64,000 bases of DNA from Aspidiotus rigidus (GCA_035079385.1 JAVHKY010000026.1:2320501-2384500), one strand, 5' to 3'; positions 1 to 12,052 are shown, counted from the first letter of the stretch. A program made the numbers and translations. Notes: generated by a model not told the origin, from the sequence alone.

Positions 1-1110
1 CTTTGATTTTTTAATATTTTCAGAGCGTCCCAACGACTGGAGAATTTTTTTCAATTTTTTTAAAACTCGGCGTAAGTGTTCTTAGAAGAATCGAACATAC
101 CAATGAGCGTCTGGAGAATTTATTGAATATTTTTTTCGAAATGGGGATGTATTTACTCAAAAATTGACCTTATTGATAAATAGAATATAAAAATCACGAT
201 TCTCCAAGTTTAAATAGCAGATATTTTCAATTTTTCATTTTCAGACTATCCAGCGACTGAAGAATTTCTGGACTATTTTTTTCAAACTCGGCGGAGGTAT
301 TAACATAAGGTTTGACCTTTTTGATGAACAACATACCAAAAATCAGGGCTCTCCACGTTGAAAAAAGTTTATTTTCTGGATTTGGTACTATTTCTAGATC
401 GTTCCAGCGACTGGAGAATTTATTGACTATTTTTTTCCAACTCGGCGGATGTATTTACATAAGAATTGACCTTGTTGATAAACAGAATATGAAAAATCAC
501 GGTTTTCCATATTGGAAAAGTGGATTACCTGGAGTTTTTACTATTTCCAAAGCATCCCAGAAACTGGAGAATTTGTTGAATATTTTTTTCAAACTCAGCG
601 GACATGTTTACATAAGAATTTAGGAATGAAATACCAAAACTCACGATTCTCCAGGGTAAAAAATTGGATGTTCTCAATTATTTGTCCTTTCCAGACCATT
701 ACAGCGGCTATAGAATTTGTTGACTATTTTTTTCAAACTTGGCGTACATGTTTACTTAGGAATTGAACGAATTGATGAATGAAATACCAAAACTCACGGT
801 CCTCCAGAGTGAAAAAGTGAATTTTCTCTAATTTTTGTCATTTCCAGAAAGTTCCAGCGATTGGAGAATTTTTTGACCATTTTTTTCAAACTCGGCGAAC
901 ATGTTTACGTTAGAACTGACCTATTTGATGTATGAAATACCAAAACTCACGGTCCTCCCGGGTGAAAAAGTGGATTTTCTCACTTCTCTTCTATTTTCAG
1001 ACTGTTCCAGCGACTGGAGAATTTTTCATCTATTTTTCTCAATCTAACGTACTCCACCTAATCGGTGGACGTGTTTACATGAGAATTGACCAAATCGATA
1101 AACGAAATAC
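1..1110. repeat. ~150-bp tandem satellite, about 7 diverged units
   Basis: The unit core, a block reading roughly GCGACTGGAGAATTT followed by a T-rich run, CAAACTCGGCG and TGTTTACATAAGAATTGACC, recurs near positions 36, 111, 255, 405, 561, 705, 858 and 1010. Spacing from 255 onward is about 150 bp; the 36-to-111 step is short and suggests a partial unit. The array is already running at base 1, so it extends left of the window. Open frames here are by-products of the repeat and carry no recognisable domain. Units differ by several substitutions and small indels, so the array is old rather than freshly amplified. Confidence 0.85.
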
Positions 1111-1130
1111 TAAAAATATATTTTTGGTCT

Positions 1131-2240
1131 ACCAAAATTCCCATTTCACCTCATGGAGGATTGCGTATTTTTCACCTCGAACATTGACCATTGATTTCTC
1201 GCGGTCTATCGCCGTAGCAGTCATAGTCCACCCCGCTATTCATGGAAAAATCACAGAAATTCATTAAATATTGATTTTTTTGGGAATGTTGCACCTCACC
1301 GAGGACTATGGTACTCATGTATGTTGTAGTAGAGGGTATGGCGCTTCAAATGAATGATTTTCCCCAGGTGCCTGCCCCCCCCGATTCTTTTTTTATTTGA
1401 GTTTGAAGTTTTGTTATAGCTAGAAACTAGGGAAAATATGAATGGTTTTTTTTGAAAAAAATACCATGGATGAACGTTCACATATTACTAAAATGTCCTC
1501 AAGTTTCATTGCTGTGCGATCATTATTCTCTGAGATATAGCCATTTGGATTTTAGGCCTAAAAATCACTCTGCAGCCCTTGTGGGTGAGCGGATGGGTCC
1601 AATTTCTTGGATTTCGAGTTTTCTTATTGGGGACAACATTTTGACGGACATTTGAAACATTTTCCGACCAAGACCATTTCCCCCCCTTACCCGGCTAGAG
1701 TCTTTTGAAAATTTATTTTACTTGAAAGAAAATAAGATAAACAATTTGTGTACTCTTCATTTTTCTCTAAAACTCCTGGTTTTTGAGATAAATTGAAAAA
1801 ATTCTATTTCAATATGAGCTTGTATTGATTTGATAGGAGCGCTATGGTCAAACCAACTTTTCAACATTATTTATATGGCAATTTGAACTACTTGGCTTTT
1901 CTATATTACTTTGGATGAGATTTTATACCTCATTCCTCTTACCTCTTGAATTGTACTTTCTCGCGTCAGTGTGTTCCCTGACGATGAACCTTAAGGTTTG
2001 ATATGTATGCATACCTGTATTGTAATTCCCTTCTCTGTGATTGTGACTTAGAACTTGAACAAAGACGGCCTGAGAAATTTTACTGATGCGATCAGGCCCA
2101 CCTGAGGCCTGTGGATTTTCATGTAGGCCCAGGATTGAGAAGGGGTGGGTGGCTGAGGAGGTGGGAGCTCAGAATTCTAATTTTGGGGCAGGCCAAAGGG
2201 TAGACCGAGAAATTTCTAGGTAAGCCCGACCTGCCCGGCT
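1131..2240. other. No gene seen; ordinary non-coding DNA
   Basis: Short open frames only, none with a recognisable domain. The part from about 2040 is richer in G and C than its surroundings and holds several C- or G-runs, but no repeat boundary could be fixed. Confidence 0.5.
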
Positions 2241-2244
2241 TCCC

Positions 2245-2478
2245 CTGACGGGCTCGTAACTACGGGGGAGGGGAAACGGCGGTAATACTCCCCTCAACCT
2301 TTTTTTGCCCTCCACCTTGGAAAGTATCGGGTGACGCCAATTTACCCGTTTTAGCTCATCAAAAAATCATTTGAAGACTATAGGCGATGATTTATCATGT
2401 ATCATTTCATTCTTGCCCCCATCTCACCCTCCCTAGAAAAATTACTAATTATGGGCCGGTCCTCTGGTACCGCCACTG
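2245..2478. mobile_element. Possible degraded hAT-type MITE
   Basis: The right end, read on the minus strand, begins CAGTGGCGGTACCAGAGG, which resembles the CAGTGGCG ends of many animal hAT MITEs. The left side begins near 2246 with GACGGGCTCGTAACTACGG, a weak counterpart. No clear 8-bp target duplication was found. The whole is about 230 bp and GC-rich. The assignment rests mostly on the right end. Confidence 0.3.
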
Positions 2479-2548
2479 ACGTTGAACATGCGGTCTTATT
2501 GATTTTGTGACCGTCCCATTAATAATGTTCTCCTATTCTTTGTTTCAG

Positions 2549-2675
2549 ATGAGTTTCCATTCATCGCTATGTTCTTGTCATTGGTCAAGTCTATTTGGGT
2601 CGGCCGTCCGCTAGAAGCGTTACTATAGCCAAAATTGAGTACGGGAGCAAGGCAATTTTCCCATTTGAATGCTTG
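2549..2675 (+). pseudogene. Exon-like segment with good splice signals, function uncertain
   Basis: A pyrimidine-rich tract ending TTTGTTTCAG lies immediately before 2549, and the segment is followed by GTGAGT at 2676, so both splice consensus sequences are strong. In the phase where the first two bases complete a codon, the peptide begins EFPFIAMFLS and continues to a stop near 2627. A start like (D)EFPFIA is seen at exon starts of insect trypsin-like proteases, but no catalytic residues or disulfide cysteines are visible and the reading frame breaks. It could be a dead protease exon or chance. No partner exon was recognised nearby. Confidence 0.2.
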
Positions 2676-2699
2676 GTGAGTAATCTCTAAATAACTTGG

Positions 2700-5600
2700 G
2701 GAAGAAGCAATTCAGGAGAAAAATTAAAGGAACAAAATATTTCGAGCGTAAAATATTCGTTAAATCATCTTCTCTCATAAAAATTGATCCAGATTGATTT
2801 AAGGAAACCTTCCGCCCTTCATCAATTTTCCCTAAAAGCGCAACACTAACGCTGTCAGTCGTGAGTACAACAATAAAACTTCATCATACACCCCTTTGAG
2901 AGTATTCTTTGGTTTTGGAAGAAATGAAAATTCACTCCTTCCCAGACTTGAAATATTCGGCGATCTCCCTAACCTGTACAGCATGCTATCCGCAATACAC
3001 GAACGAGTAGATCTTCTGTTGAGGATGCGGAAGGCCGTGCCCAGGTGCGTTCCCCCTGAAGTCAAATTCACCAAGCGGTCACGCGTGCGTTGCGTGGTCA
3101 TTGTGAAACAACCTCTTCGCCCCTTCAAAATTTGTGAAACAAACTGTAAGCTTTTCTTATGTCTTTCTTGTGCAAGCATCTTGACAGGTATGCGCGGTGT
3201 TTTTTAGTTTTGAGGGAAGTCAAAAGCTTTACAACTTTCCTTTGATAATCTAAGTATCAATACTGGCTCTTTGACACACTGGTGAACTCTTGCGGGTTGA
3301 CCAAGTTGAAAAATATATAGGACATCATACCTTTTTTCTTTTTCATTCGAATTCATATCTAAAATTATTCCGCGTCGATGCCCGTAAAAACTGCTCGTAC
3401 ATTCGTATTAATCGATTATCTTACAACAATTTACTCGCTGTAATGAATTTTATTTTTATATTCCTACGCATGTGAAAATGATGTACTTTTGAATTCTCGA
3501 TAATGAAGCCTTGTAAACTAAAGCGGTATATTCCTAGTACGTAGTAAAAACGAATTTTTAAAGGCAGTTGTAACCGTTTTATTCAACTACGAGGAATTTA
3601 TTCGAATCGAATATAAATATTTTTAATAGTCGACGAGACGTGTTCCTCTTATGCGTCATAACTTTGCCGAGAAGGGATACACGCTCTGAAAACAGGTCTT
3701 GATAAACATGGATGCCCTTAAATGTGCGCAGAAATTTTTTTGTCGAAAATATAATGTATAGCGATATAGTTTTGGCGTCTGGTTCTCGTCCTCCTGGTTT
3801 CAAGGGTACAATCTTGTAGAAATGTGCCCACTCTAATGCCATCGAGCACGAGTATCGAACAACATTGTACGAGTATGCGTTGCTCTTTGATAGTATTTTG
3901 CATGGTCAAGGACGATAATTATGTCGTCGCAGATTTTTATCATATAATTTGAGTTATAAAATATCAACAATTTGAAAACTAACCCTTCTGGATCAAAAGT
4001 GCGATAGGCATTGGATTGCTGGAATTTTGGAATTATAATTTGTATTCTTTTGATACTTTCTATAGTAAAGGGGCATGTTGACAAAAATTTTTACGGAAGA
4101 AGTGAGGAAAATACTTGAGAGAAATGAATTATTTATTTGAGAAATCCAGAAAAATATTGTACGGAAGAAGGACTTGGAAAATCTTTACGAAGGGCCTGAC
4201 CCCGAGAGTTGATGAAAGATCACACTTGCTTAAAATTGTTACAGAGGATACTTTGTGAGGTCATCAGGAACATAAAAATTCTGATTCAAGAGCAAAGCCG
4301 ATAGCTTACCTGAAAGAACGTGAGAAGTTTTCCGAAGGGAAGGTCACCATGGGAGCTGTGAAGAGCAAAGGGAGGAGATGTGCGACCCTAGAACAGTATA
4401 CCGGTGTATGAAGAGGGAGACGTGGTACAATTTCAACTTTCCAGCTAACGTTACTGTAAAAGATGCAGTAGTTCTTAATTTTTCTAGTACCTCACCCCTG
4501 AAAAATTCTATTGCCTCGTCACCTGCGTTTGGTTACAGCTCTATCCATACCTCACGTTCATACCTTTCAAAGTCTGTTTGAGACGCTATTTCTTATTCCT
4601 CTCCCTGTAATTGGGATACGTTTTCTATTAATTATCTTCCAAGCATCTTTTCAGACTTTCTCATTCTCGAGTTACCTTATAAAAACGGTTTCCCTCTTCA
4701 AAATTTTATTCTAACATACTTCATTCTCCCCTCCCTCTCAATAGATGGAGAAAAGTGACGCGAATAGTTCAAATAGCTTTCTGAAGTATAAAGTTCCTAA
4801 TTCAGAAAACCCCACTTCTTGAGAATATAGGTGATCCAAATATTTTGATTTCGATGAGTTTAGTTTTACGGTGATTTTGTGAGATCCATCCTAATGGTGA
4901 TAGATATACAGACTGTTCTGCATTTTCTTATCAGTATTCATCTTCATATCTTATCTTCTATCAGAACTGTCAAAACAGCGGCTCTAACTTAAAAGTTTCC
5001 GACGCGACAGATATTCACCTACATTAAACGACGTCTATTTGTTATCCCTTGATCCGAGTCCACGCCATATAACTGTCGAAGCGTATAACTTGGAAGATTG
5101 CCTCGGAACTGATTAGAAGTTATCCTTTATTGACAAAATTAGATATCCATCAATGATCGAGGAAGAGTATTCAAGAAGGTGAAAATAGAGTTATCTGTCA
5201 AGACCGTGCGAAAAGACATGGGTCCTTGTTTGACATGCCCATTTTACACGTTCTCGGTTGATCATCAATAACGAGCGTGTCTATATAGCAGTGACCGAAT
5301 GAATTTTTTTAGCATTAGTTTTAGGAATTTATTGTCGCAGTGGTGCGCATACACGCATGCCTATTAGTATGCTAATTAATTTTCGAATGTCAATAACCGA
5401 TGAAAATTGGTCGAGTTCTTACACCGGAAAGTCGCTCAAAAAAGCCACTCGACTGTTTTCTCGAAAATGAGAAGTATTCGTCCGCGAATAATAAAAAAAT
5501 ATATATCGATATAAATTTTGGTAAATGAAGCAAATGTGATGCGATTTCGTTTATAATTCCGGATGACTGTCGAAGATCATAAGTTAGATTAACATCGAAA

Positions 5601-6780
5601 ACGTCGAATAGAACAGGCTACACAGCTACCGATTTCTTATTATATGAATCTGCACGGTAAGCCGTGAGACTTTTTTTTTTTTTTTCTATACATGATCATG
5701 GATTTCCATTTTTATACGAGGCGATTTCGAGAGGACAAGATATGATGGTCGGTCTGCACACACGAAAATGTTTGTCCCGTTTAAATTCTATATACGGCGC
5801 GAGGCCCCGTCTATCGGGATATTAAATCACCCACAATCAATATGGAAATCATCCGCTAAAAATTATACTTTCGACGTACGTTTTTGTAAGCGTTTGAATT
5901 CGTTAACAATTAATTGTAATTTGATAGGTCGGCTAAATCAGAATTATAGACGCAACGTATAAGAAAACGTATGCGTTAGATTCGTGGGAATGACGTTGGC
6001 CACCTATGGGGGGGCTCTCGAATATAAGGGTGACGATCGTTCGGTACTGCTCGCATCTCCGTTATCAAATTAGCTTTTACGAATGTTTTTTTTTTTTTTT
6101 TTTTCAACATCGTGTACACATAAAACTAATGTACGTCTGTTGCTGGAGACTGATGGACCGTACTTCGAGTTATGTACATACTACTGGTAGATAACGGTGA
6201 GGGTTGTGATGCACGCGTTCGTTTCTGAATTCGCTTTAAATAGGTACGCGCCAATAAATGGACTATTCATCTCCAGATCATTAATAGTATACTATGTTAC
6301 AAAATGTATGTTGCTATAATTATTGATTGGCGTCAAAAGGTGTTGTTACACTTTCGAGTATAATGTGGGACTGACACTCATTGTTGCACGACCGAAGAAC
6401 CGTCATTTGGGCACATAGATCTTCGGGCGCTAAAGGGTCGTTTGTTTTCGCCAACGAGGCTGGACCGAAAACATTAAGTGTTCTGATCCTACTGCAGTGA
6501 ATTCGTGAGATTTTTAATAGTGAGAGCTGCTCCGTTTTACTCGACTGGATTGAAATGACCAAAGTGTTCAGAAATGCAATTCCCCGAAAGTTCTTATCAA
6601 AATGTCTCAATATATTGAAGGCTTAAGACGTCGAATTAATTTTAGAGAGGAAATTTCTTGGTCCGAAAGACGAAACATGGTTCTCTGAGGAAGTCTGTCG
6701 TTGAAACAATATTTACTTAGAAACAAATAATACATTGACTAGAGTCGTTAGAATAAATTCAAAACATGGCCTCAAATGTG
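2700..6780. other. No gene seen; unique AT-rich DNA
   Basis: About 4 kb without a convincing gene. Open frames are all under about 120 residues and show no domain, signal peptide or codon pattern. Short homopolymer T runs lie near 5669 and 6085. No inverted repeat or tandem repeat of note was seen. Confidence 0.5.
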
Positions 6781-6788
6781 TGAATTAA

Positions 6789-7151
6789 TCCTTTCCCTAC
6801 CGCGAGTGCTTTTGTAAAACCTAACCTCAGATCGCATTTTTCTGGGCCAAAAAAAATTTTGAAAATCACACAGAATACGAATTGGAACATTTAGAACATT
6901 TTGAGACCATGTCACAAATGTGTGACGTCGGTCTATGGTCGCTATGGGCGGCTTTTTTCAATGTGGCAACACTGCAAAAAAAATATTTCCTCAAGTTGCG
7001 TGTTCATAGCCCAGGACTAGGTTTCAGAAGTGTATCACACAGGATTTTAAAACCCCATATAAACCAATGTAATGTGCGTCACACATGTGTGACGTCGGTC
7101 TGTGATGAGGAACCGCGCGGCACACCGGTGTGACGTGCGGTAGGGAAAGGG
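6789..7151. mobile_element. MITE with TTAA-type insertion (piggyBac-like ends)
   Basis: The left end directly follows TTAA (6785-6788) and starts TCCTTTCCCTACCGC; the right end is its inverse, GCGGTAGGGAAAGG, at 7137-7150. The element is about 360 bp. The flank to the right is AGAT rather than TTAA, so one target copy appears mutated. Inside, a motif TGTGTGACGTCGGTCT is present twice, near 6920 and 7087. No transposase is present. TTAA targets and ends starting near CCTTT are known for piggyBac-type elements, which makes that the most likely group. Confidence 0.6.
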
Positions 7152-7286
7152 AGATGAAGATAGAGGAGAGAAGAAGATAATGGATCTACTCCATCTCATC
7201 TTTTCAGGATCCGCAGATAAACATTGAACACATTTAATGATAAACTTAAGAATTAATTACTTTGTCCGGACGGATTATTTGGTTTT

Positions 7287-7327
7287 AACCCTTGATAATG
7301 ATAGTTGTACTATCGAAACGTCGGGTT
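7287..7327 (+). ncRNA. Hammerhead-like hairpin (degenerate core)
   Basis: AACCC (7287-7291) can pair with GGGTT (7323-7327) as stem I. Between them lie TTGATAA (core, expected CTGANGA), a T, a perfect 6-bp stem GATAGT/ACTATC with a TGT loop, GAAA at 7315-7318, CG, then T-C at the expected cleavage position. The order stem I, core, stem II, GAAA, tiny stem III, stem I matches a type I hammerhead. Two core positions differ (first base T for C, and A for G at the sixth), so activity is unlikely. A run of TAAA units follows at about 7335-7356, as at the 3' end of a retroelement. Confidence 0.4.
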
Positions 7328-7523
7328 CTTAATAAGTAAATAAATAAATAAATCATTTATTTGTTTATCTTTTTTCTTCAAATTTTGGACGGCAGTGCCG
7401 GACATATTCGACCGTCTAAACATTTAATGATTTCCATTACTTCCTGTACAAAAAATTAGCTCATACATGTCTTCTCATACGAATGGTGAATATTTTTAGG
7501 TCTCGGAGAAGAACACCCTCTTT

Positions 7524-8690
7524 AAAAAAACGACGGCTTCCTTAACGAAGTTAAACGAGGAACGCAGGGAACCTGTTTTATGAGTCAAATAGGATTTGGT
7601 ATTGAAAATTCAAGGAAGCCTAGACCTAGATAAAGCTGGTATAAAGAAGGCCTAGACGTAAAATAAGCCTAGTATAAAATAGTTTGAAAGTCCAAGTTTT
7701 TCTCAAATCTCGAGCTATTTATGATAGGAAAGAGACTTGTGAAAATTTGTCCCCTATCATATATAGCTCGAGAGTCAAAAGTTTTCCAAGTCCCTCTTCT
7801 ACCATGTATAGCTTCAGATTCGAAATTTTTTCCAACTCCCTCTCCTATCATATATGACTCGAGAGTCGAAATTTTAACGGGGAACCTGTTTTATGGGGGG
7901 CTATTTGAGAAATCTGGCGTGCGCCGTCCGCCGTCCAGCGAAAAACTTAGAAAAATTTCGACTCTCGAGAATATATGATAGGAGGGGGACTTGGAAAAAA
8001 TTTCGACCCTCGAGCCATATATGATAGGAGAGGGACTTGGAAAAAATTTCGACCCTCGAGAATATATGATAGGAGGGGGACTTGGAAAAAATTTCGAACC
8101 TCGAGCCATATATGATAGGAGAGGGACTTAGAAAAATTTCGACTCTCGAGCCATATGTGATAGGTGGGGGACTTGGAAAAATTTCGACTCTCGAGCCATA
8201 TGTGATAGGAGAGGGACTTAGAAAAAATTTCGACTCTCGAGCTATAGATGATAAGAGGGGGGACTTGGAAAAAATTCGACTCTCGCGCCATATATGATAG
8301 GAGAGGGACTTGGAAAAAATTTCGAATCTGAAGCTATATATGATAGAAGAGGGACTTGGAAAACTTTTGACTCTCGAGCTATATACGATAGGGGACAAAT
8401 TTTCACAAGTCTCCCTCCTATCATAAATAGCTCGAGATTTGAGAAAAACTTGGACTTTCAAACTACATTATACTAGGCTTATCTTACGTCTAGGCCTTCT
8501 TTATACTAGCTTTATCTAGGTGTAGGCTTCCTTGAATTTTCAATACCAAATCCTATTTGACTCATAAAACAGGTTCCCTGCGTTCCTCGTTTAACATCGT
8601 TAAGGAAGCCGTCGTTTTTCCAAGTTTTTCGCTGGACGGCGCACGCCAGATGTCTCAAATAGCCCCCCATAAAACGGGTTCCCTGTTAAA
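7524..8690. mobile_element. Mosaic inverted-repeat element with internal 46-bp minisatellite
   Basis: Two inverted-repeat systems interlock. The outer arms 7524-7873 and 8268-8619 are near-perfect inverse copies of about 350 bp. A second pair, 7878-7960 and 8620-8685, begins CGGGGAACCTGTTTTATGGG and CAGGGAACCCGTTTTATGGG, and each abuts TTAA (7874-7877 and 8686-8689). The core between them is a tandem array. The arms contain a variant of the same end followed by a CTAG-rich stretch. No protein domain is seen, so it would be non-autonomous. Related pieces occur near 17.5-18.1, 23.65, 32.7 and 44-45.6 kb. TTAA at both ends suggests a TTAA-targeting transposon. Confidence 0.65.
7962..8400. repeat. 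46-bp minisatellite, about 9-10 units
   Basis: The unit reads ATATATGATAGGAGGGGGAC then TTGGAAAAAATTTCGACCCTCGAGCC, about 46 bp, and carries a CTCGAG palindrome. Copies differ by one to a few bases. Inverse copies lie in the left arm (about 7700-7870). All long open frames here come from the periodic sequence and are not genes. Confidence 0.85.
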
Positions 8691-8699
8691 AGGTACAAA

Positions 8700-9170
8700 T
8701 GTTCAGCCGGAGCGAAATAAAATAATAAAGATCATTTTTGATGTCTGTGACGTCATTATCATCTCTTAAATCTGCTCGTGACGTCATCAACGTTCCTCTC
8801 TTTTGACAGAAGCCCAGTTTGGTCAAATATTATTATAGCATAGCATAGGTCTATACTAGGCCTAGTTCGAAACCAGTATAGTTTAATATACTGTATGGTA
8901 GAACAGGGGAACTCAAACAGCCTAACATTGGTATAGCGTAAAATATGCGTAGTATGGGATTAATATGGTCTGCACACTAGGCCTAATTTAAGACTAGTAT
9001 AGCCTGGTATGCTATATGCCAGGGCCCAGCCTAGTATAATGTAGTATATTGTATGCTAAACCTAGTCTAAGCCTAATATCGATAGCCCAGCATGGGCATA
9101 TGCTAGGTCTAGTTTAGAGCTAGCATAGCCTGATATACTGTATGCTAGGACTGGGAACGGCCTCGCAGAT
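8700..9170. repeat. TGACGTCA plus CTAGTATA dispersed repeat, copy 1
   Basis: Two TGACGTCAT motifs lie near 8750 and 8778, followed by a stretch dominated by variants of CCTAGTATA, TACTAGGCCTAG and TATGCTAGG up to about 9150, ending in a segment reading CGGCCTCGCAGATTTC. A related copy with the same order of parts lies at about 26.9-27.27 kb, and further CTAGTATA blocks at 23.3, 54.6 and 59.3 kb. No coding potential. Confidence 0.7.
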
Positions 9171-9510
9171 TTCCAATAGTGGGGTGGGGTACCAGTGAAG
9201 ACATCAATAACAGCAAAATTTGATTAACTAGGATGACCAGAAGTTAGACAGTACGCATGCTCCTCAAGTCACGTTTTCAAAGGTCGATCAGCTCTACATC
9301 TTGTAAGCATCACCCTTTATACCGTGGAAGAAAGGTGCTTACGATCCTTGTACCGACGAAGATGATTCTTAACAGTGTGTTGAATTCTGTCTCAGATACG
9401 TAAGTTTTAGCGAAGGAGAGAGAAAAGAGGGAAGCTCACTGAGACGAGGAAGACGAGACAACTTTTCTCAATAAAGACAGCCATCTATGTATCTTTCAAG
9501 TATAATTGAG

Positions 9511-9600
9511 AAAAATAACGCTGCTCAATCACAGGATTTTTAATATAAGTTACAAATCGATTTGTCTCAAAAAACCCTGTGGTTGAGCAACGTTATTTTT
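9511..9600. repeat. Short palindrome, ~30-bp arms
   Basis: AAAAATAACGCTGCTCAATC and its inverse at 9571-9600 flank a loop of about 30 bp. The arms match except for a few bases. It could be a tiny MITE; no target duplication was fixed. Confidence 0.7.
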
Positions 9601-10990
9601 ATTAATTATCAATGTGCCATAGCGTGAAAGATCAAAATTCCAAGTCAACTTTCGAGTAAGTAGTGGTGACAGAATTGTAGAGACTAATTTCTTATAATTA
9701 TTTTCGGCATTTAATTTTGTATTCGATTATTTTCCGTCATGTGTTCAAGTTTCAGGTATGAATATTGAAAGAGAAAGTAACAAGAAGAATGATCTTCATT
9801 AATGTTGATGTAAGTGCGAGCAAATCTCAAATCTCAGGAAAAGTGGTAGAGTCCTAAGGGAACGTACCCAAACTACGTGACCATTTGGGGGGGGGGGGGA
9901 GGGGAGGTTGTCAAAATACCACGACAAGTCACTGTGGGGGGAGGGGGGGTTGGGTTTGGTCACGTGGTCTAATTTTCTGGAAAATTTACCATTTTTAGAG
10001 CTGTAAAACTATTAAATTTTTTTAAAATCTTGTACAGAAAACGCACTTTTCCCGAATATAGCCTTCAAAATCTTGTAGACGTGACTACGTGATAATTAGT
10101 GGGGGTTCCAGTATATACTACGGGTGGTCACGACCGGGGGGTAAAAAGTTGGAAAATATGGAAAGCCAAAAACTTTATTTTGTATAGCACTCCAAAATTT
10201 GTGATTGATTTGGTGAAAAAAGTGGCCTTTCCGTCCTAGATGTATATTTAATATTCTATCGCATTGAAATTGAAAGCTAATGAAAGGGAATTTTTTCGTT
10301 TTTGTTTTCTTTTTTCTGCCTCAATGAAGGAGGCTAATATTTGATCTATGAGAGGCCCAGTTATCCCCTCCTAGTCAGAGGCCTGATTGAAATCTGGAAA
10401 AGAGGAATGACAGTGACAGCTTTTCCATTCTATTTACTCAAAGATGAGATTTCGCTCCATAACAAAATGTCTAAACCAGGTCCATTCTATGAGCAACCCA
10501 CGTAGCCACCAAGAGTGGCCTGCAATAGACATCTGAGAGTAATTCTCACATTAAAATAGTCACCTACTGGTAATGCTATTTATATAATTTTTTCTCTGGT
10601 GAGGCCTGCGCATTTAACCAACTAGGAAAAGTAGCCCCCGGTCTAAACCATTGGTTGAATAGTTGCAGATGTTAGGTGTAAAGTTTTCTTTTATTTATTT
10701 TCCACCTCTCCTCTGCCCTTCCCTGCATGGGTCTGGTCGTCCATCTTCGACCTTCTTCAGCGGTTTGAAAGAAACTTGAAAAAATTTTCGACTTTACTAT
10801 TGGAGATTTAGCAGGAGCAGTGAACGCAATGAATTTTGTTTTCAATCTATCGGAGAAACTCGCTTGATATCTCATATTCGATATTTCAGCTCCCTTTCCC
10901 TTTAAATCGTCGTTGTCGTCGTTGCATTCTTTTGTTATTGAAGATCCATTGATTCATCATTCATGGCACTCGGTACATTTGTCTATGCAT
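9601..10990. other. No gene; G-run-rich stretch at 9885-9960 and 10130
   Basis: A run of about 13 G at 9888 is followed by two further G-rich runs within 70 bp. ACTACGTGACC near 9873 and inverse GGTCACG copies near 9957 and 10127 suggest a decayed MITE, but the ends could not be fixed. The remainder shows only short open frames without domains. Confidence 0.45.
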
Positions 10991-11010
10991 GCGCCGCGCC
11001 GGTGGTTCCT

Positions 11011-11220
11011 TCAACTAATCCTTGATCCTATTTCCTTCCAGTTATCCTTGATTTCAGATTTTTTCACGATGTGATGGAAGGGAATGTCTATTAACGAGAT
11101 GTATGCTTTCCATTCATGAGTTGGCTCGCTGTAAAGTATCTTCTTCGGGATACGATCATCATTCATCCGACATACATGACCATTCCATCTCACTTGGCCT
11201 TTTGCTAATGTGTTCTCGAT
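11011..11220 (-). pseudogene. LINE C-terminal tail fragment
   Basis: The minus-strand peptide begins around VRWNGHVCRMNDDRIPKKIL and continues with WKAY and a terminal DNWKEIGSRIS before a stop. The RW.GHV.RM....PK.IL pattern is the conserved tail after the reverse transcriptase in many insect LINE proteins (the group often annotated as craniofacial development protein 2-like). No RT motifs lie upstream, so this is an isolated remnant of about 70 residues. It may belong to the same broad group as the RT piece at 59.4-60.0 kb; that link is inferred only from the type of sequence. Confidence 0.6.
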
Positions 11221-11222
11221 CG

Positions 11223-12050
11223 AGGCACCAAGGGTTTTGAAAGGAACGGGGATTTTAACCTACTTTGAGGATTTGGCAAGAAAATCTGCGGACGTGGACA
11301 CTGATTTTGCTTCAAAGCTATCTACGTCCTTAGGGAAATATAATCTTTATTTGCACCTTCGCAGAGATTATTGACTTATGTTCGATAGGTTCATGAATCT
11401 GGAACATGCAAAATATGGTTTGAAATGTATTTGACGGCCCCCCCGAGATAATAGTTTTATGGTCGTTCCACGTTCAGAAAAAATGTGAGTGTTCACTGGT
11501 CGGATTAGATTTTTTCAGGAAGATTTCAAGAAATTTCGAATTACGAACGATTGAGGAGCCTGAGAATTCTAAATTTAGAACCTTCTTACGATATTTTTCA
11601 TAATTTTTCATGTAGTTTTGCCTTCCCTTTTGATATTGAAAAAATGAAGTCCACGAGACCAATAAAATTTTGTGACAAATGAGGCAATCTTTCCACTACC
11701 TAGTCCGCAACCAGGTCATAATTTCAGGAGATGCAAGTAGAGTTTCTTGGAGGGAGGGTATAGAACTAAGATTTTTTTTTGCATGCCCGTTGATCCAAGT
11801 ATTTGCTATTTTGTACGAAGATTGGTGAAAGGAAGAGATGAATGTGATCAATGAATGGAGGCGCACATAATATACGAAAATTGTGAGAAACGATAAATTA
11901 GAAGTGAAAATTTTTCCAAGAATTATTTCGTAATTTAAGGTAGTTTTTACTACGAAACTTTTGGACATTGTTCGTGAAACTGATTCAAAAACACCTATAC
12001 AAAATCGGAATTGCAACTTTTCTGTTAATTTGAGAGATGACTTCGAAGTA
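11223..12050. other. No gene seen
   Basis: AT-rich sequence with short open frames only; no repeat structure recognised. Confidence 0.5.
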
Positions 12051-12052
12051 GT

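Noticed and set aside
1..1110. Possible CRISPR array
   Set aside because: Units are about 150 bp, diverged, and lack the short constant repeat and unique spacer pattern; the DNA is eukaryotic.
1981..2010. CTGACGATGAACC..GGTTTGATATG as another hammerhead-like motif
   Set aside because: Stem II is plausible, but GAAA is replaced by GATA and no stem I partners are visible; too weak to list.
6685..6715. CTGAGGAAG..GTTGAAAC as a hammerhead-like motif
   Set aside because: No pairing stem II and core mismatch.
7891..8461. Open frames of 114-186 residues on the minus strand
   Set aside because: They are translations of the 46-bp minisatellite and of its inverse arms; the peptide is periodic (SPSPIIY type) and appears on both strands.
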